This document shows positions 1-8,597 of a stretch of DNA of 64,000 nt, one piece after another. The position numbers and the translations under genes are program-made. The DNA lies in assembly GCA_027488985.1 (NCBI GenBank), contig JAIYAR010000005.1:124001-188000 (forward strand). Direction: 5' to 3'. Under the pieces are notes generated by a model. That model did no database searches and was not told where the DNA came from. It saw only the letters and a list, made by a program, of their open reading frames with translations. Every line of letters begins with the position of its first letter. Within the stretch, counting starts at the first letter, position 1. The stretch comes from Comamonadaceae bacterium (lineage in GTDB: Bacteria > Pseudomonadota > Gammaproteobacteria > Burkholderiales > Burkholderiaceae_C).

Positions 1-23
1 ATGCCAAGGAAAGTGTCTCCAAA

Positions 24-72
24 GCCCTCAAGCGCACGTAACAACTGCGCGAGCAGCTCCTACTTTTGTAGC
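24..72 (-). repeat. Comamonadaceae-type interspersed repeat, copy 1
   Basis: On the minus strand the sequence starts GCTAC, continues with AGGAGCTGCTCGCGC and ends near GTGCGCTTGAGGGC. It matches the consensus of the other copies: a GCTAT-n-ATAGC-like half followed by a GCTCGCGC-n-GCGC half. The left end overlaps the last codons and the stop codon of nagA, so the repeat supplies the end of that reading frame. Confidence 0.75.
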
Positions 73-1190
73 GCGCTGCGCCCCTCGACCCATACGGTTT
101 GCACCTGCAAGTCGCGGTCGAGCACCACCGCATCCGCCCAGGCGCCAGTCTGCAAACGCCCGCGGTCGGATAAGCCCATGTGATCGGCCGCGAAGGTGGA
201 CACGCGGCTGCTGGCGTCCGCCAAGCTCAGGCCCAGCGTGTTGACGAGGTTGCGCAGCGCCTGGTCCATGCTGAGCACCGAGCCGGCCAACGTGCCATCG
301 GCCAGGCGCACACCGCCCATGCACTTGGTCACGGTGTGGCGGCCGAGCTTGTAGTCGCCATCGGGCATGCCGGCGGCTGAGGTGGAGTCGGTCACGCAGT
401 ACAGCTTGGGTATAGCCCGCAGCGCCGCGTGAATGGCACCTGGGTGCACATGCAGCAGGTCAGGGATGACTTCTGCAAACTCGGCATGGGCCAGCGCCGC
501 ACCCACCATGCCGGGCTCGCGGTGGTGCAGGGCCGACATGGCATTGAACAAATGGGTAAAGCCTGTGGCCCCGCAGCGCAGCGCAGCCACACCCTGCTCG
601 TAACTGCCGGTGGTGTGGCCCAGTTGCACCTTGAAGCCCTCAGCCACTAGCTGTGCAATCAGTGCCTCGTTGCCACCCACCTCGGGCGCCAGCGTAATCA
701 GCCGAATTGGCGCGAGCGCATGCAGACGGTGGATCTCGTCAAAACTCGCGGGCCGCGCAAACGGCGGCTGCGCGCCCAAGCGCGCCTCACTGATGTACGG
801 CCCCTCCAGGTGCACGCCCAGCACGCGGGCGGCGTCGGGCGCAGGCGCGGTGCACAAAGGCGCGAGTGCGGCAAAGGCGGCATCCAGGTCGGCTTGCGGC
901 GCCGTCATGGTGGTGGCCAAGAGCGAGGTCGTGCCATGCTGCGCATGCAGGCGCGCCACGTGCCAGGCTGCGTCGCCGCCTTCCATGATGTCGTGCCCCG
1001 CACCGCCATGCACATGCAGGTCGATGAAGCCGGGCAGCACGATGGGCGCACTGCTCTCGCGCACTTGGGCCTCGCTCACCGGCTCGCCGGTGATGCCGGC
1101 AATGCGGCCATCGGTGCCCCTATGCAGGCTGCCGTGCACAAAGCCGGTGGGGGTGAGGATGTGGCCTTGCAGAGAAGTAAGTGCCGTCAT
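60..1190 (-). CDS. nagA: N-acetylglucosamine-6-phosphate deacetylase
   Basis: Removes the acetyl group from GlcNAc-6-phosphate to give glucosamine-6-phosphate, the first committed cytoplasmic step of amino-sugar catabolism and peptidoglycan amino-sugar recycling. The 376-aa protein has the amidohydrolase metal motif HVHGG after PGFIDL, an HLEGPY motif, LGHTTGSY and THLFNAMS, and a TDSTSAAG segment, all in NagA order. The chosen ATG overlaps the stop of the upstream GntR regulator (ATGA), so the two are translationally coupled. A longer frame exists but runs inside the regulator. The stop codon lies in an interspersed repeat. No nagB or sugar transporter is visible; they may lie beyond the left edge. 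Confidence 0.95.
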   Translation of the reverse strand: MTALTSLQGHILTPTGFVHGSLHRGTDGRIAGITGEPVSEAQVRESSAPIVLPGFIDLHVHGGAGHDIMEGGDAAWHVARLHAQHGTTSLLATTMTAPQADLDAAFAALAPLCTAPAPDAARVLGVHLEGPYISEARLGAQPPFARPASFDEIHRLHALAPIRLITLAPEVGGNEALIAQLVAEGFKVQLGHTTGSYEQGVAALRCGATGFTHLFNAMSALHHREPGMVGAALAHAEFAEVIPDLLHVHPGAIHAALRAIPKLYCVTDSTSAAGMPDGDYKLGRHTVTKCMGGVRLADGTLAGSVLSMDQALRNLVNTLGLSLADASSRVSTFAADHMGLSDRGRLQTGAWADAVVLDRDLQVQTVWVEGRSALQK

Positions 1191-1915
1191 GGCGTGCTCC
1201 GGAGTTCGGCCACAAAGGCGTAGTAGTCGCTGCGGCACCAGGTTTGGGTGAATTCGATGGCAGTGCCATCTGCGCCATGGGCGACGCGACTCACCCACAA
1301 AAGCGCGGCGCCTTCGGGCACCTGCAAATGGGTGGCCATGTCGGCCGTGGCATTGATGGCGCGCAGATGCTGCACCGCGCGCACGGGTGCGGCGCCGCTG
1401 CGGGCCAGGTGCAGGTAGAGCGAGCCGTCCAGCTCTTGCGGGCGGGGCAACACCGGCAGGGGCAACGCGCTGTGCTCGTAGGCCATGGGCACGCCATCGG
1501 CCAGGCGCAAGCGCAGCAGGCGCGCCACCTTGGCACCGCGCGGCAGGCCCAGCGCCTCGCGCTCGGGCACGATGGCCACGCCGGTTTCGCGGGTGATCCA
1601 CTGGCTGGCCGGCACATAGCCGCGCTGGCGCAGCTCTTCAGAAAAACTGGCGAGTTTGCTGGTGGGCTGCTCGATGCGCGGCGCAATGAAGTTGCCCGAG
1701 CCATGTTTGCGCACCACCAGGCCCTGCTCCACCAGCACGTCAATCGCCTTGCGCGCCGTGATGCGCGACACGCCCAGCGACTCGCACAGCACCCGCTCCG
1801 AGGGCAGCGCCTGGTCTACCCGGAAGGTGCCCGCGCGAATGTCCGCCGCCAGCTGGCGCGCCAGCTGCAGGTATAGCGGAGAGGTGTCTTCAGGACTTGT
1901 AGAAGTGGCAGGCAC
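1187..1915 (-). CDS. GntR-family (UTRA) regulator of amino-sugar use, NagR-like
   Basis: DNA-binding repressor of 242 aa. An N-terminal GntR winged helix (residues about 12-80: PLYLQLARQL, LPSERVLCESLGVSRITARK, HGSGNF) is followed by a UTRA effector domain of the HutC/NagR subfamily, which in characterised members binds phosphorylated amino sugars. It starts with GTG (no in-frame ATG nearby) and overlaps nagA by 4 nt, so it probably controls its own operon. A TGGTAT/TGGTTA motif sits about 40-60 nt upstream. The effector is inferred from gene context, not from sequence. Confidence 0.85.
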   Translation of the reverse strand: MPATSTSPEDTSPLYLQLARQLAADIRAGTFRVDQALPSERVLCESLGVSRITARKAIDVLVEQGLVVRKHGSGNFIAPRIEQPTSKLASFSEELRQRGYVPASQWITRETGVAIVPEREALGLPRGAKVARLLRLRLADGVPMAYEHSALPLPVLPRPQELDGSLYLHLARSGAAPVRAVQHLRAINATADMATHLQVPEGAALLWVSRVAHGADGTAIEFTQTWCRSDYYAFVAELRSTP

Positions 1916-1952
1916 GTGGCGGGGAGAGGCTGGATGGAAGTGGTCTTGATTG

Positions 1953-1975
1953 TATAACCACTTTAATACCAGTTA
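1953..1975 (-). promoter_or_regulatory. Candidate operator/promoter of the nagR-nagA operon
   Basis: The minus strand reads AACTGGTATTAAAGTGGTTA followed by TACAAT-like A+T-rich sequence. TGGTAT and TGGTTA are spaced one helical turn apart, as in many operators of HutC/NagR-type GntR proteins. It overlaps the stop codon of the upstream diguanylate cyclase and lies just ahead of the GTG start, where an autorepressor site is expected. Confidence 0.5.
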
Positions 1976-3835
1976 TCTACCCAAGGGTTCCGCCAACACC
2001 ACGCGGTTGCGGCCCTGGGCCTTGGCTTCGTAGAGCGCGTCGTCCGCTTGGCCGAGCAGGTTTTCGAGGTTGTCGTCAGGGCCGGGCACGGTGACTGCCA
2101 CACCGCAGCTCACGGTAACAACCGCTTCATACGCCAACGGGTGCGGCAGGCCCAGGGTGCGCACGGCATCGCAGGCGCGCTGAGCCATTTGCTGGGCCTG
2201 CAGGCCATCGGTGCCGGGCGCGATGATCACAAACTCCTCGCCGCCGTAGCGTGCCACCAGGTCGCTAGCGCGGCTCACGCCGCTGATGGCTTGGGCCACC
2301 GCGCGCAGGCACTCGTCGCCGGCCTGATGGCCGAAGTGGTCGTTGTAGCGCTTGAACCAGTCCACATCCAGCATCACCAGCGCCAAGGGCTGGCCTGCGC
2401 GCTCCAACCGCGTCCACTCTTTGTGCAGCACCTGGTCAAAGTGGCGTCGGTTGGCAATGCCGGTCAGGCCGTCCACCATGCTCAGTGCCTCCAGCCGCTC
2501 GTTGGCCACTTGCAGCTGGCGGGTACGCTCTTCGACCCGCTCGGCCAGCTCCTGCTCAGAGGCACGCAACGTGTCCACCAGTTGCTGCTGGGTGGACACC
2601 AGCGCGCGCTGGGCAATGTGCTTTTCGCGCCGCATCTGGTTAAAGCGGTCGGCCAGCGCAAAGGCCAGCAACAGCATCTCCAGGTTGGAGCCCAACTGAA
2701 AGCCGTTCACCGTAAAGGCATTGGTCGGCAGCCAGCCGAAGCTGCGCGCGGTGGTCACCAGGCTGCCCACCATCAACATGCCGAATGCACCCATATAGAA
2801 ATACGCACTGCGCATGCGCAACAACGCGCACCACACACCCACAGCCGCCAAGGCCAGTGCCGACACCAGAAACAGCAAAGTGGCATAGCGCGCCACCGGC
2901 GCAATGGCAAACCAGTACGCCAGCGGTGCCATCAAATGCACCACCGCCAGCGCCAGCAAAACGCGGTGTACCCGGGGCAGCACGGTGACGATGTCCAGCA
3001 TGTGGCGGGTGAACAGGCAAAACGCCGTCGCCCCCAGAGACGCGGCAGTGTAGTAAGAAAAGTTGCTCCACACCAGCACTTCAGGCCAGATGTACTGCGC
3101 GGCCAGCCCGGCCTTGGAGGCGAGCATCACCACTGTGGAACCCACAAACACTACGTAGTAGCCATAGATGCGGTCGCGCAGCGCCACCCAGAGCATCAGG
3201 TTGAACACCAGCATCGCTGTGGCCATGCCGTAGTACCAGGCGTGGAGCATGTAGTCGGTGTGGGTGTGCTCATCAAGGTCCGGCCGGGCCCACAGCTGCA
3301 CCGGCACGATCAGCCCGATGGTGGACTGCACCCGCAGGTACACCACTTGCGTGGCCTGGGGCGCCACCTGCAGCGGAAACACCAGATGCCGGTGCGCCAC
3401 TGCCCGGGTGCCAAAAAGCAGGTCGCCGCCGGTGCGCGTCTCGGTGTAGCGGCCCGCGTCGTCAGGCGCAAAGAAAGACACATGGGAGATGCGCGCGTTG
3501 CTCACCTCCAGCAACTGGTGCGCCACGGCAGCGCCGGGGTTGCGCACCTCCAGCCGCAGCCAGAAGGCCGAGCGTGTAAAGCCCAGCGACAAGCCCTGGG
3601 ACGCACCGGTCCGCGGCAGCATGCGGCCGGCGCGGTCAGCGGCCAGCACCTCCGGTAGGGTGAGGCTGCCCTCGCCATCTTCCAGCACGGCGAGCGCCGG
3701 GCTCACGTCCAGAGCACCCGCACCCACCGCCTGCACCGCCACACCTTGCGCAGCCACCCACAGCGGCAGGAGCAAAACCACATTTACTATGATTTTGATA
3801 GCTGTTCGCGCATGTTTGATGGGCGCCAGAGACAT
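1973..3835 (-). CDS. Membrane diguanylate cyclase (7TMR-DISM sensor, GGDEF)
   Basis: Makes cyclic di-GMP. The 620-aa protein has an N-terminal signal/anchor, a periplasmic 7TMR-DISM extracellular domain (about 40-185), seven membrane helices (about 190-400), a short coiled coil and a C-terminal GGDEF domain. The active-site loop is GGEEF (531-535). RxxD (RASD, 522-525) lies five residues upstream, so the product-inhibition I-site is intact. The first 20 or so codons, including most of the signal peptide (ARTAIKIIV), are encoded by an interspersed repeat read in antisense. Another in-frame start further in would lose the signal peptide. It lies upstream of nagR on the same strand, with the putative nagR operator over its stop. 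Confidence 0.93.
   Translation of the reverse strand: MSLAPIKHARTAIKIIVNVVLLLPLWVAAQGVAVQAVGAGALDVSPALAVLEDGEGSLTLPEVLAADRAGRMLPRTGASQGLSLGFTRSAFWLRLEVRNPGAAVAHQLLEVSNARISHVSFFAPDDAGRYTETRTGGDLLFGTRAVAHRHLVFPLQVAPQATQVVYLRVQSTIGLIVPVQLWARPDLDEHTHTDYMLHAWYYGMATAMLVFNLMLWVALRDRIYGYYVVFVGSTVVMLASKAGLAAQYIWPEVLVWSNFSYYTAASLGATAFCLFTRHMLDIVTVLPRVHRVLLALAVVHLMAPLAYWFAIAPVARYATLLFLVSALALAAVGVWCALLRMRSAYFYMGAFGMLMVGSLVTTARSFGWLPTNAFTVNGFQLGSNLEMLLLAFALADRFNQMRREKHIAQRALVSTQQQLVDTLRASEQELAERVEERTRQLQVANERLEALSMVDGLTGIANRRHFDQVLHKEWTRLERAGQPLALVMLDVDWFKRYNDHFGHQAGDECLRAVAQAISGVSRASDLVARYGGEEFVIIAPGTDGLQAQQMAQRACDAVRTLGLPHPLAYEAVVTVSCGVAVTVPGPDDNLENLLGQADDALYEAKAQGRNRVVLAEPLGR
3786..3829 (+). repeat. 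Interspersed repeat, copy 2
   Basis: Plus strand ACTATGATTTTGATAGCTG then TTCGCGCATG and GGGCGCCAGA. It lies wholly inside the 5' end of the diguanylate cyclase gene (opposite strand) and encodes part of its signal peptide. Confidence 0.85.
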
Positions 3836-4036
3836 ATTTGGCTCGTATGGTGGGAGCGTTTACTGCATGGTAGCGGATTCAACCAAAGAGGGGGGCGGTC
3901 CTAAACCCTAGGCTTGCAGAGGCAAGGATCGCACCGAAATAGTGAAATTCGCAAGCGGAAGATCTGGAATTTGTGCTTTTAAGCGTGCATGATGGCGGCC
4001 ATCCAAAAAATAAGCATTTAGGGTGGCAGGCAGTTC

Positions 4037-5848
4037 ATGGCGACATTGATTCCGGCAATCGGCGCGTGCGTTTCACGCATGACCACAGGCGAACGCCGGC
4101 TGGCCGAACGGCTGGAAGCCAAGCTCGACGACGATTACCGACTCTGGTACGACGTGCCCATGGGCCCGCGCAACACCCACCCCGACTTTTGTGTGCTGCA
4201 CCCGCGCCGCGGCATCTTGGTGCTGGAGGTAAAAGACTGGAAAGTGGGCAGCACCATCCTGCGGGCCAACAGGCAAGACTGGGAAATCATGGGCGACAGC
4301 GGGCCCAAGACCGTCATCAACCCGCTGGAGCAAGCCCGCCAATACGCCCACGCCGTGGTCAACGCCCTGCAGCGCGACGCGCAGCTGGTGCAGCCCGACG
4401 GCCCGCACGCGGGCAAGCTGGTGTGCCCCTGGAGCTACGGCGTGGTGTTCCCCTTTATCACCCGCAAGCAGTTTGAAGCCGCCGAGCTGAAGCACGCCAT
4501 AGAGCCCCACCGCGTGATCTGCCAGGACGAAATGACGGAAACCGTAGAGGCCGAAGACCTGCAAAGCCGGCTGTGGGACATGTTCCCCTACGGCATGCGT
4601 GGCGCCTTGAGCCTGCCGCAGATTGACCGCGTGCGCTGGATCATGTTCCCCGAGGTGCGCGTGCAGCAAGGCACGCTGTTTGACGATAACGACGAGACTG
4701 CCACCCTGCCCGACATCATGCGGGTGATGGACCTGCAGCAGGAGCAGCTGGCCCGCAGCCTGGGCGACGGGCACCGCGTCATCCACGGCGTGGCGGGCTC
4801 GGGCAAGACCATGATCCTGGGCTACCGCGCGGAATATTTGGCCAAGGCCAGCACGGCTAGCAGCAAAACCATCCTCATCCTCTGCTTTAACGAGCCGCTG
4901 GGCGTGAAGCTGCATAGCGTCATGCAGGCAAAAGGCTTGGGCGGCCGCGTGCATGTGCGGCATTTTCATAAATGGTGCCGCGAGCAGCTGGTGGCTTATG
5001 GGCAAAGCATTCCCGCACAGAGCCCGCGCATGTTTGACGAGATGGTGGACAACGTCATCCGCGGCGTGGACCGCAAGCAAATCCCCAGCGGCCAATACCA
5101 AGCAGTGATGATCGACGAGGGCCACGACTTCGCGCCCGAATGGCTCAAGCTGGTGACGCAGATGGTGGACCCCACCACCAACAGCTTGCTGGTGCTGTAC
5201 GACGATGCGCAAAGCATTTACGAACGCGCGCGCTCTAAACAGTTCAGCTTCAAGAGCGTGGGCATACAGGCGCAGGGGCGCACCACTATCCTGAAGATCA
5301 ATTACCGCAACACCCGCCAGATATTGCACACCGCCAGCCTGATGGCGGCCGACCTGCTGACCGCGGACGACAAAGACGACGACGGCATCCCCCTGCTCAA
5401 ACCCGTGAGCTGCGGGCGCGAGGGGCAAGAGCCCCTGATCATCAAACTGCCCACCCTGCAAGCAGAAGCAAAAGCCATTGCCGACCACCTGGCCCAAGCC
5501 CACCAAGAGGGCTTTGCGTGGGGCGACATGGCCGTGCTGTGCGCAGACACCAAAACGCGCGACCTGTGCGCCCGCACCCTAGCGCAGCGCAAGCTGCCAG
5601 TTGAGAACCGCTTGGGCTCTGGCGACTTTGACCCCACCAGCAACAAGATCAAGGTGATGACCATGAAGGTCAGCAAAGGCCTGGAATTCCCCGTGGTGGC
5701 GCTACCCGGCGTGGGACATATGCCTGCGGCGGGGGAGGATGAGAAGGAAGCGGCGCGGGTGTTTTATGTGGCGGCGACTAGGGCGACGCAGAGGTTGGTT
5801 ATGGGGGTCGGTGGGGATGGCAGTCTCCGAATGAAGCTTGAGTCTTGA
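4037..5848 (+). CDS. NERD nuclease-domain / UvrD-like SF1 helicase fusion
   Basis: Predicted DNA-processing enzyme of 603 aa. The N-terminal NERD domain (about 1-150) carries the PD-(D/E)xK-like residues D50 and E64-V-K66, so it may cut DNA. The C-terminal part is an SF1 helicase: Walker A GVAGSGKT (about 252-259), motif II DEGHDF (about 359-364; DEGH instead of the usual DEAQ), a YDDAQSIY motif III, NYRNTRQI, a KVSKGLEF motif V and an AATRATQRL motif VI. Base composition resembles the flanking chromosome. It precedes the kinase-helicase operon on the same strand but is separated by 146 nt with a hairpin. Related proteins occur in defence islands and also as housekeeping-like genes; the function here is not known. 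Confidence 0.9.
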   Translation: MATLIPAIGACVSRMTTGERRLAERLEAKLDDDYRLWYDVPMGPRNTHPDFCVLHPRRGILVLEVKDWKVGSTILRANRQDWEIMGDSGPKTVINPLEQARQYAHAVVNALQRDAQLVQPDGPHAGKLVCPWSYGVVFPFITRKQFEAAELKHAIEPHRVICQDEMTETVEAEDLQSRLWDMFPYGMRGALSLPQIDRVRWIMFPEVRVQQGTLFDDNDETATLPDIMRVMDLQQEQLARSLGDGHRVIHGVAGSGKTMILGYRAEYLAKASTASSKTILILCFNEPLGVKLHSVMQAKGLGGRVHVRHFHKWCREQLVAYGQSIPAQSPRMFDEMVDNVIRGVDRKQIPSGQYQAVMIDEGHDFAPEWLKLVTQMVDPTTNSLLVLYDDAQSIYERARSKQFSFKSVGIQAQGRTTILKINYRNTRQILHTASLMAADLLTADDKDDDGIPLLKPVSCGREGQEPLIIKLPTLQAEAKAIADHLAQAHQEGFAWGDMAVLCADTKTRDLCARTLAQRKLPVENRLGSGDFDPTSNKIKVMTMKVSKGLEFPVVALPGVGHMPAAGEDEKEAARVFYVAATRATQRLVMGVGGDGSLRMKLES

Positions 5849-5956
5849 GTTGCGACTGGGCACAAGGACGCAGATATCCGCTTTTCGGCTGAATTTAATT
5901 CACTTGAAACTGCAACAAGTGGTTCACCAAAACCGCCTTTTTACATATGAACGCCG

Positions 5957-5974
5957 GGGCTATTAGCCCTTTTA
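5957..5974 (+). terminator. Weak hairpin with T-rich tail between NERD helicase and kinase operon
   Basis: GGGCT-ATT-AGCCC followed by TTTTATCTT. The stem is only 5 bp. It ends a few bases before the GGAG ribosome-binding site of the kinase gene, so it could end the helicase transcript or act as a leader attenuator of the kinase operon. A possible -10 (TACATA) lies just upstream. Confidence 0.4.
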
Positions 5975-5994
5975 TCTTAATTTTGGAGTAACCA

Positions 5995-7437
5995 ATGCCG
6001 GCACTAGAACAGTCAGTAATCGATGACCTGGAGGAGAGACTCAAAAGATATCTAAGTGGCCTCGGGGGCTATGGAGCTCCCAAATTCCTAAGCGCTGGCG
6101 GGTCCGCTGCAGTCTTTCGTGTCGAGAGCGTTTCAGGAATTCGTGCGTTCAAGGCCTTTGATCCGACATTTTTAAATGGCGCTGGTGGTGCCGCAGAAAG
6201 GCGGCGAATGGATATTCAACGGCGACTAATTGGGCACAGTTGCCCGACGCTCGTTCAAACTTTTCGCATCGAAGAGGCAGAAGGTACGGCATTTACCGAA
6301 ATGGAGTTCATACCATGGCCACAACTTACCAAGCTGCTCCCCACTCTCCCAGATAGTGCAGTTATTGCGCTGATCTCTCAGTTAGTAGACGCAGTTAAAT
6401 TTCTTGAGGCCTTGAATATTGTTCATCGTGATATCAAACCTGAGAATATTCATGTTTCAGAAGACTTTGCGCACCTAAAGTTACTGGATTTAGGTGTCGC
6501 ACGTGAGTTTGAAGTCCCAGATAGTGAGGATGCCGCGATTACAGATCACGGTAATTCGCGTCCTTTCCTTGCAACTGCACAATATAGCTCTCCAGAATAT
6601 TTATTCCGTTTAGATGAGCCAACCAAACGCCTGTGGAATGGTCTAAATTTCTATCAACTTGGTGCAGTATTGCATGACTTAATTGCGAAAAGACCGCTGT
6701 TCGACCACGAGATGCAACTTGGCAATCGCTGGTTGGTGGCCAGAGCAGTTTTGACCAAAACGCCAACTTTCATTGATCACGATTCAAATCGTTTGCTTCA
6801 GCTGAAAGTTTTATCCGCTCGCTGTCTCGTAAAGGATTTGAATACCCGTCTTCAATTGGTTGGGTGGGACGATTTTATTTTGGAAGGATCAAGGGATCCA
6901 CGAGCTGCGCTCCGCGCACGCCTGCAAAAAGGCCAGTTGAATTCTGGTGGTCATGCGGATGCATCGTCCACAGGTCGTTTGGAATTTGATCGCGCAGAGT
7001 TCTTGAAACGGATCGTGAACCAAATTCGGAATGAATTGATTCAAACGTGTGGGAAGCAACTCCCATTGACCATAAGAACACACGGCCCTGGCGAACCAGC
7101 ATCAGCTAAAGTTGCGCTGGCAGTCAACAGTGATACGTCTATTGTTTGCACCATTGGATTTGACTGGAACGCCCAACCTTATGAGAGGAGCGCCAACATC
7201 ACACTAACTGCGGGAGTGGTCTGCGATGGATTTGAGGACAAAACCTCAAAACCTTCGACGCAAATGGTGGCGGTTGCGACAATATCTGAAGGTGAGGACC
7301 TATTGGCAATATGTGTAAGTGATGCGATTGCTGCATTGGCAGGTATTGGCCTCGATCAGATCGAAAGTGGTCTAGACAGGGCAGAACTGGGCAAAATTGA
7401 CTTACAGGCTATGGCCGAATCGGGGAGTTATAAATGA
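5995..7437 (+). CDS. Ser/Thr protein kinase-like protein, first gene of a three-gene cassette
   Basis: Predicted cytoplasmic eukaryotic-like protein kinase of 480 aa. The kinase domain (about 25-300) has a glycine-rich loop (GGSAAVF, 35-41), the ATP lysine K53, a complete catalytic loop HRDIKPEN (144-151), DLG (165-167) in place of DFG and an SPE motif, so it should be active. Residues about 320-480 form a second domain I do not recognise, probably an alpha/beta fold and without membrane segments. GGAG precedes the ATG at a good distance. The stop overlaps the next start (ATGA). The gene is clearly A+T-richer than its surroundings, which suggests transfer. Kinases of this type occur in phage-defence systems (Stk2, PglW of BREX), but this gene is not one of those. 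Confidence 0.85.
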   Translation: MPALEQSVIDDLEERLKRYLSGLGGYGAPKFLSAGGSAAVFRVESVSGIRAFKAFDPTFLNGAGGAAERRRMDIQRRLIGHSCPTLVQTFRIEEAEGTAFTEMEFIPWPQLTKLLPTLPDSAVIALISQLVDAVKFLEALNIVHRDIKPENIHVSEDFAHLKLLDLGVAREFEVPDSEDAAITDHGNSRPFLATAQYSSPEYLFRLDEPTKRLWNGLNFYQLGAVLHDLIAKRPLFDHEMQLGNRWLVARAVLTKTPTFIDHDSNRLLQLKVLSARCLVKDLNTRLQLVGWDDFILEGSRDPRAALRARLQKGQLNSGGHADASSTGRLEFDRAEFLKRIVNQIRNELIQTCGKQLPLTIRTHGPGEPASAKVALAVNSDTSIVCTIGFDWNAQPYERSANITLTAGVVCDGFEDKTSKPSTQMVAVATISEGEDLLAICVSDAIAALAGIGLDQIESGLDRAELGKIDLQAMAESGSYK

Positions 7438-8597
7438 ATAAAAGCTGGTGGAAATCTAAAGACGAACTAGACAACGATCAGAAGGCTTTCATACGGTTGC
7501 CCCCGCATGGCAAACACCTCTTGGTCGGGCCACCTGGGTCGGGCAAGACCAACCTACTGCTGCTTCGCGCGCAATTTTTGGCTGGCTCAGGTGAGAAGAA
7601 TGTGCTAATCGTGACTTATTCCAAGGAACTAGCCGCCTTTATTCGATCTGGTATTGGCGGCACAGGGTTAATTGCAACGAGCCAGATCAAGACCTATCAC
7701 GCTTGGGCTTGTGGGCATATTCTTGAGTACCTTGATCAATTCGCGGTACCCAAAGGATCAGACTTTGATGACACTGTCCGAGAGCAGGTTCTTGCACAAG
7801 TTATCTTGGCAAATCAAAAATTACCAACCAAAAAACTGTATAGCGCCATTTTTGTCGATGAAGCGCAGGACTTGACAGCCAACGAACTTACAGCGCTTCT
7901 AAGCTTAAGCGAGAACGTATGTATTTGTGGGGATGAGCGTCAAGGTATATACAACCGAGATGGCCTGACAGTTGCTGACAAGATCGGTTTGCAAACGCAC
8001 AGGTTAAAGCGCCACTTCCGAATTGGTCAAGAAGTTGCACACGTTGCTGATCGTTTGATGCCCCCCATTGATGGTGACGAGTCACTCGAGGCGACATCGA
8101 ACTACGACCCCAAGGAGCAAGGCAAATCCAGTGCAAAGATGCACGTTTTGGCATCACGCGATGAGCAGTTCAATAAGATGGTTGAAATTCTCGCAGTTCA
8201 GCTGGAGGCTTTCAAAGGCGATGCGATTGGAATTTTTTGTGGAAAAAAAGAGTCATGTGTGGAGTTGAGAGAACGTTTCAACGGGACAGCCCTTGCTGCT
8301 CAGGTTTGCGTTCACGGGGTTGACGAGCAGTCTGGGTTTGACCTCTCGATCCCAATACATGTCCTGACAATCCATTCCTCGAAGGGCGCCGAATTTCGTG
8401 CAGTTCATTTGTATGGAACAGAGGAGTTGGCGACCTTCCCACTAAATCGCCGGCGGCTTGGTTTTACGGCAATTACCCGCGCAAAGACAGCGCTAAATGC
8501 ATATAGAACGGGAGAAACCAACAAACCCCTTGAAAATGCGTTTTCCGAACCCAACCACATCGATTTAGATGACCTTTTCCCAGCAGGTGCCGTATGA
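7434..8597 (+). CDS. Compact UvrD/Rep-like SF1 helicase, second gene of the cassette
   Basis: Predicted ATP-dependent helicase or translocase of only 387 aa, about half the usual UvrD length. The motifs are in order: Walker A GPPGSGKT (32-39), VDEAQD (141-146), GDERQGIY, KRHFRIGQ, TIHSSKGAEF and AITRAK. The motor core is therefore complete but the large 1B/2B inserts are missing or very short. It overlaps both neighbours by 4 nt (ATGA at each end), which implies tight co-expression with the kinase and the unknown third protein. Composition is A+T-rich like its partners. The substrate is unknown; working with the third gene product is an inference from coupling. Confidence 0.88.
   Translation: MNKSWWKSKDELDNDQKAFIRLPPHGKHLLVGPPGSGKTNLLLLRAQFLAGSGEKNVLIVTYSKELAAFIRSGIGGTGLIATSQIKTYHAWACGHILEYLDQFAVPKGSDFDDTVREQVLAQVILANQKLPTKKLYSAIFVDEAQDLTANELTALLSLSENVCICGDERQGIYNRDGLTVADKIGLQTHRLKRHFRIGQEVAHVADRLMPPIDGDESLEATSNYDPKEQGKSSAKMHVLASRDEQFNKMVEILAVQLEAFKGDAIGIFCGKKESCVELRERFNGTALAAQVCVHGVDEQSGFDLSIPIHVLTIHSSKGAEFRAVHLYGTEELATFPLNRRRLGFTAITRAKTALNAYRTGETNKPLENAFSEPNHIDLDDLFPAGAV

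Noticed and set aside
2048..3658. Long open frame (536 codons) antisense to the diguanylate cyclase
   Set aside because: It is His/Gln-rich low-complexity translation typical of the reverse strand of a G+C-rich gene; the opposite strand has clear domains and motifs.
4073..5506. Long antisense frame over the NERD helicase
   Set aside because: Shadow of the real gene; no start signal and no domain.
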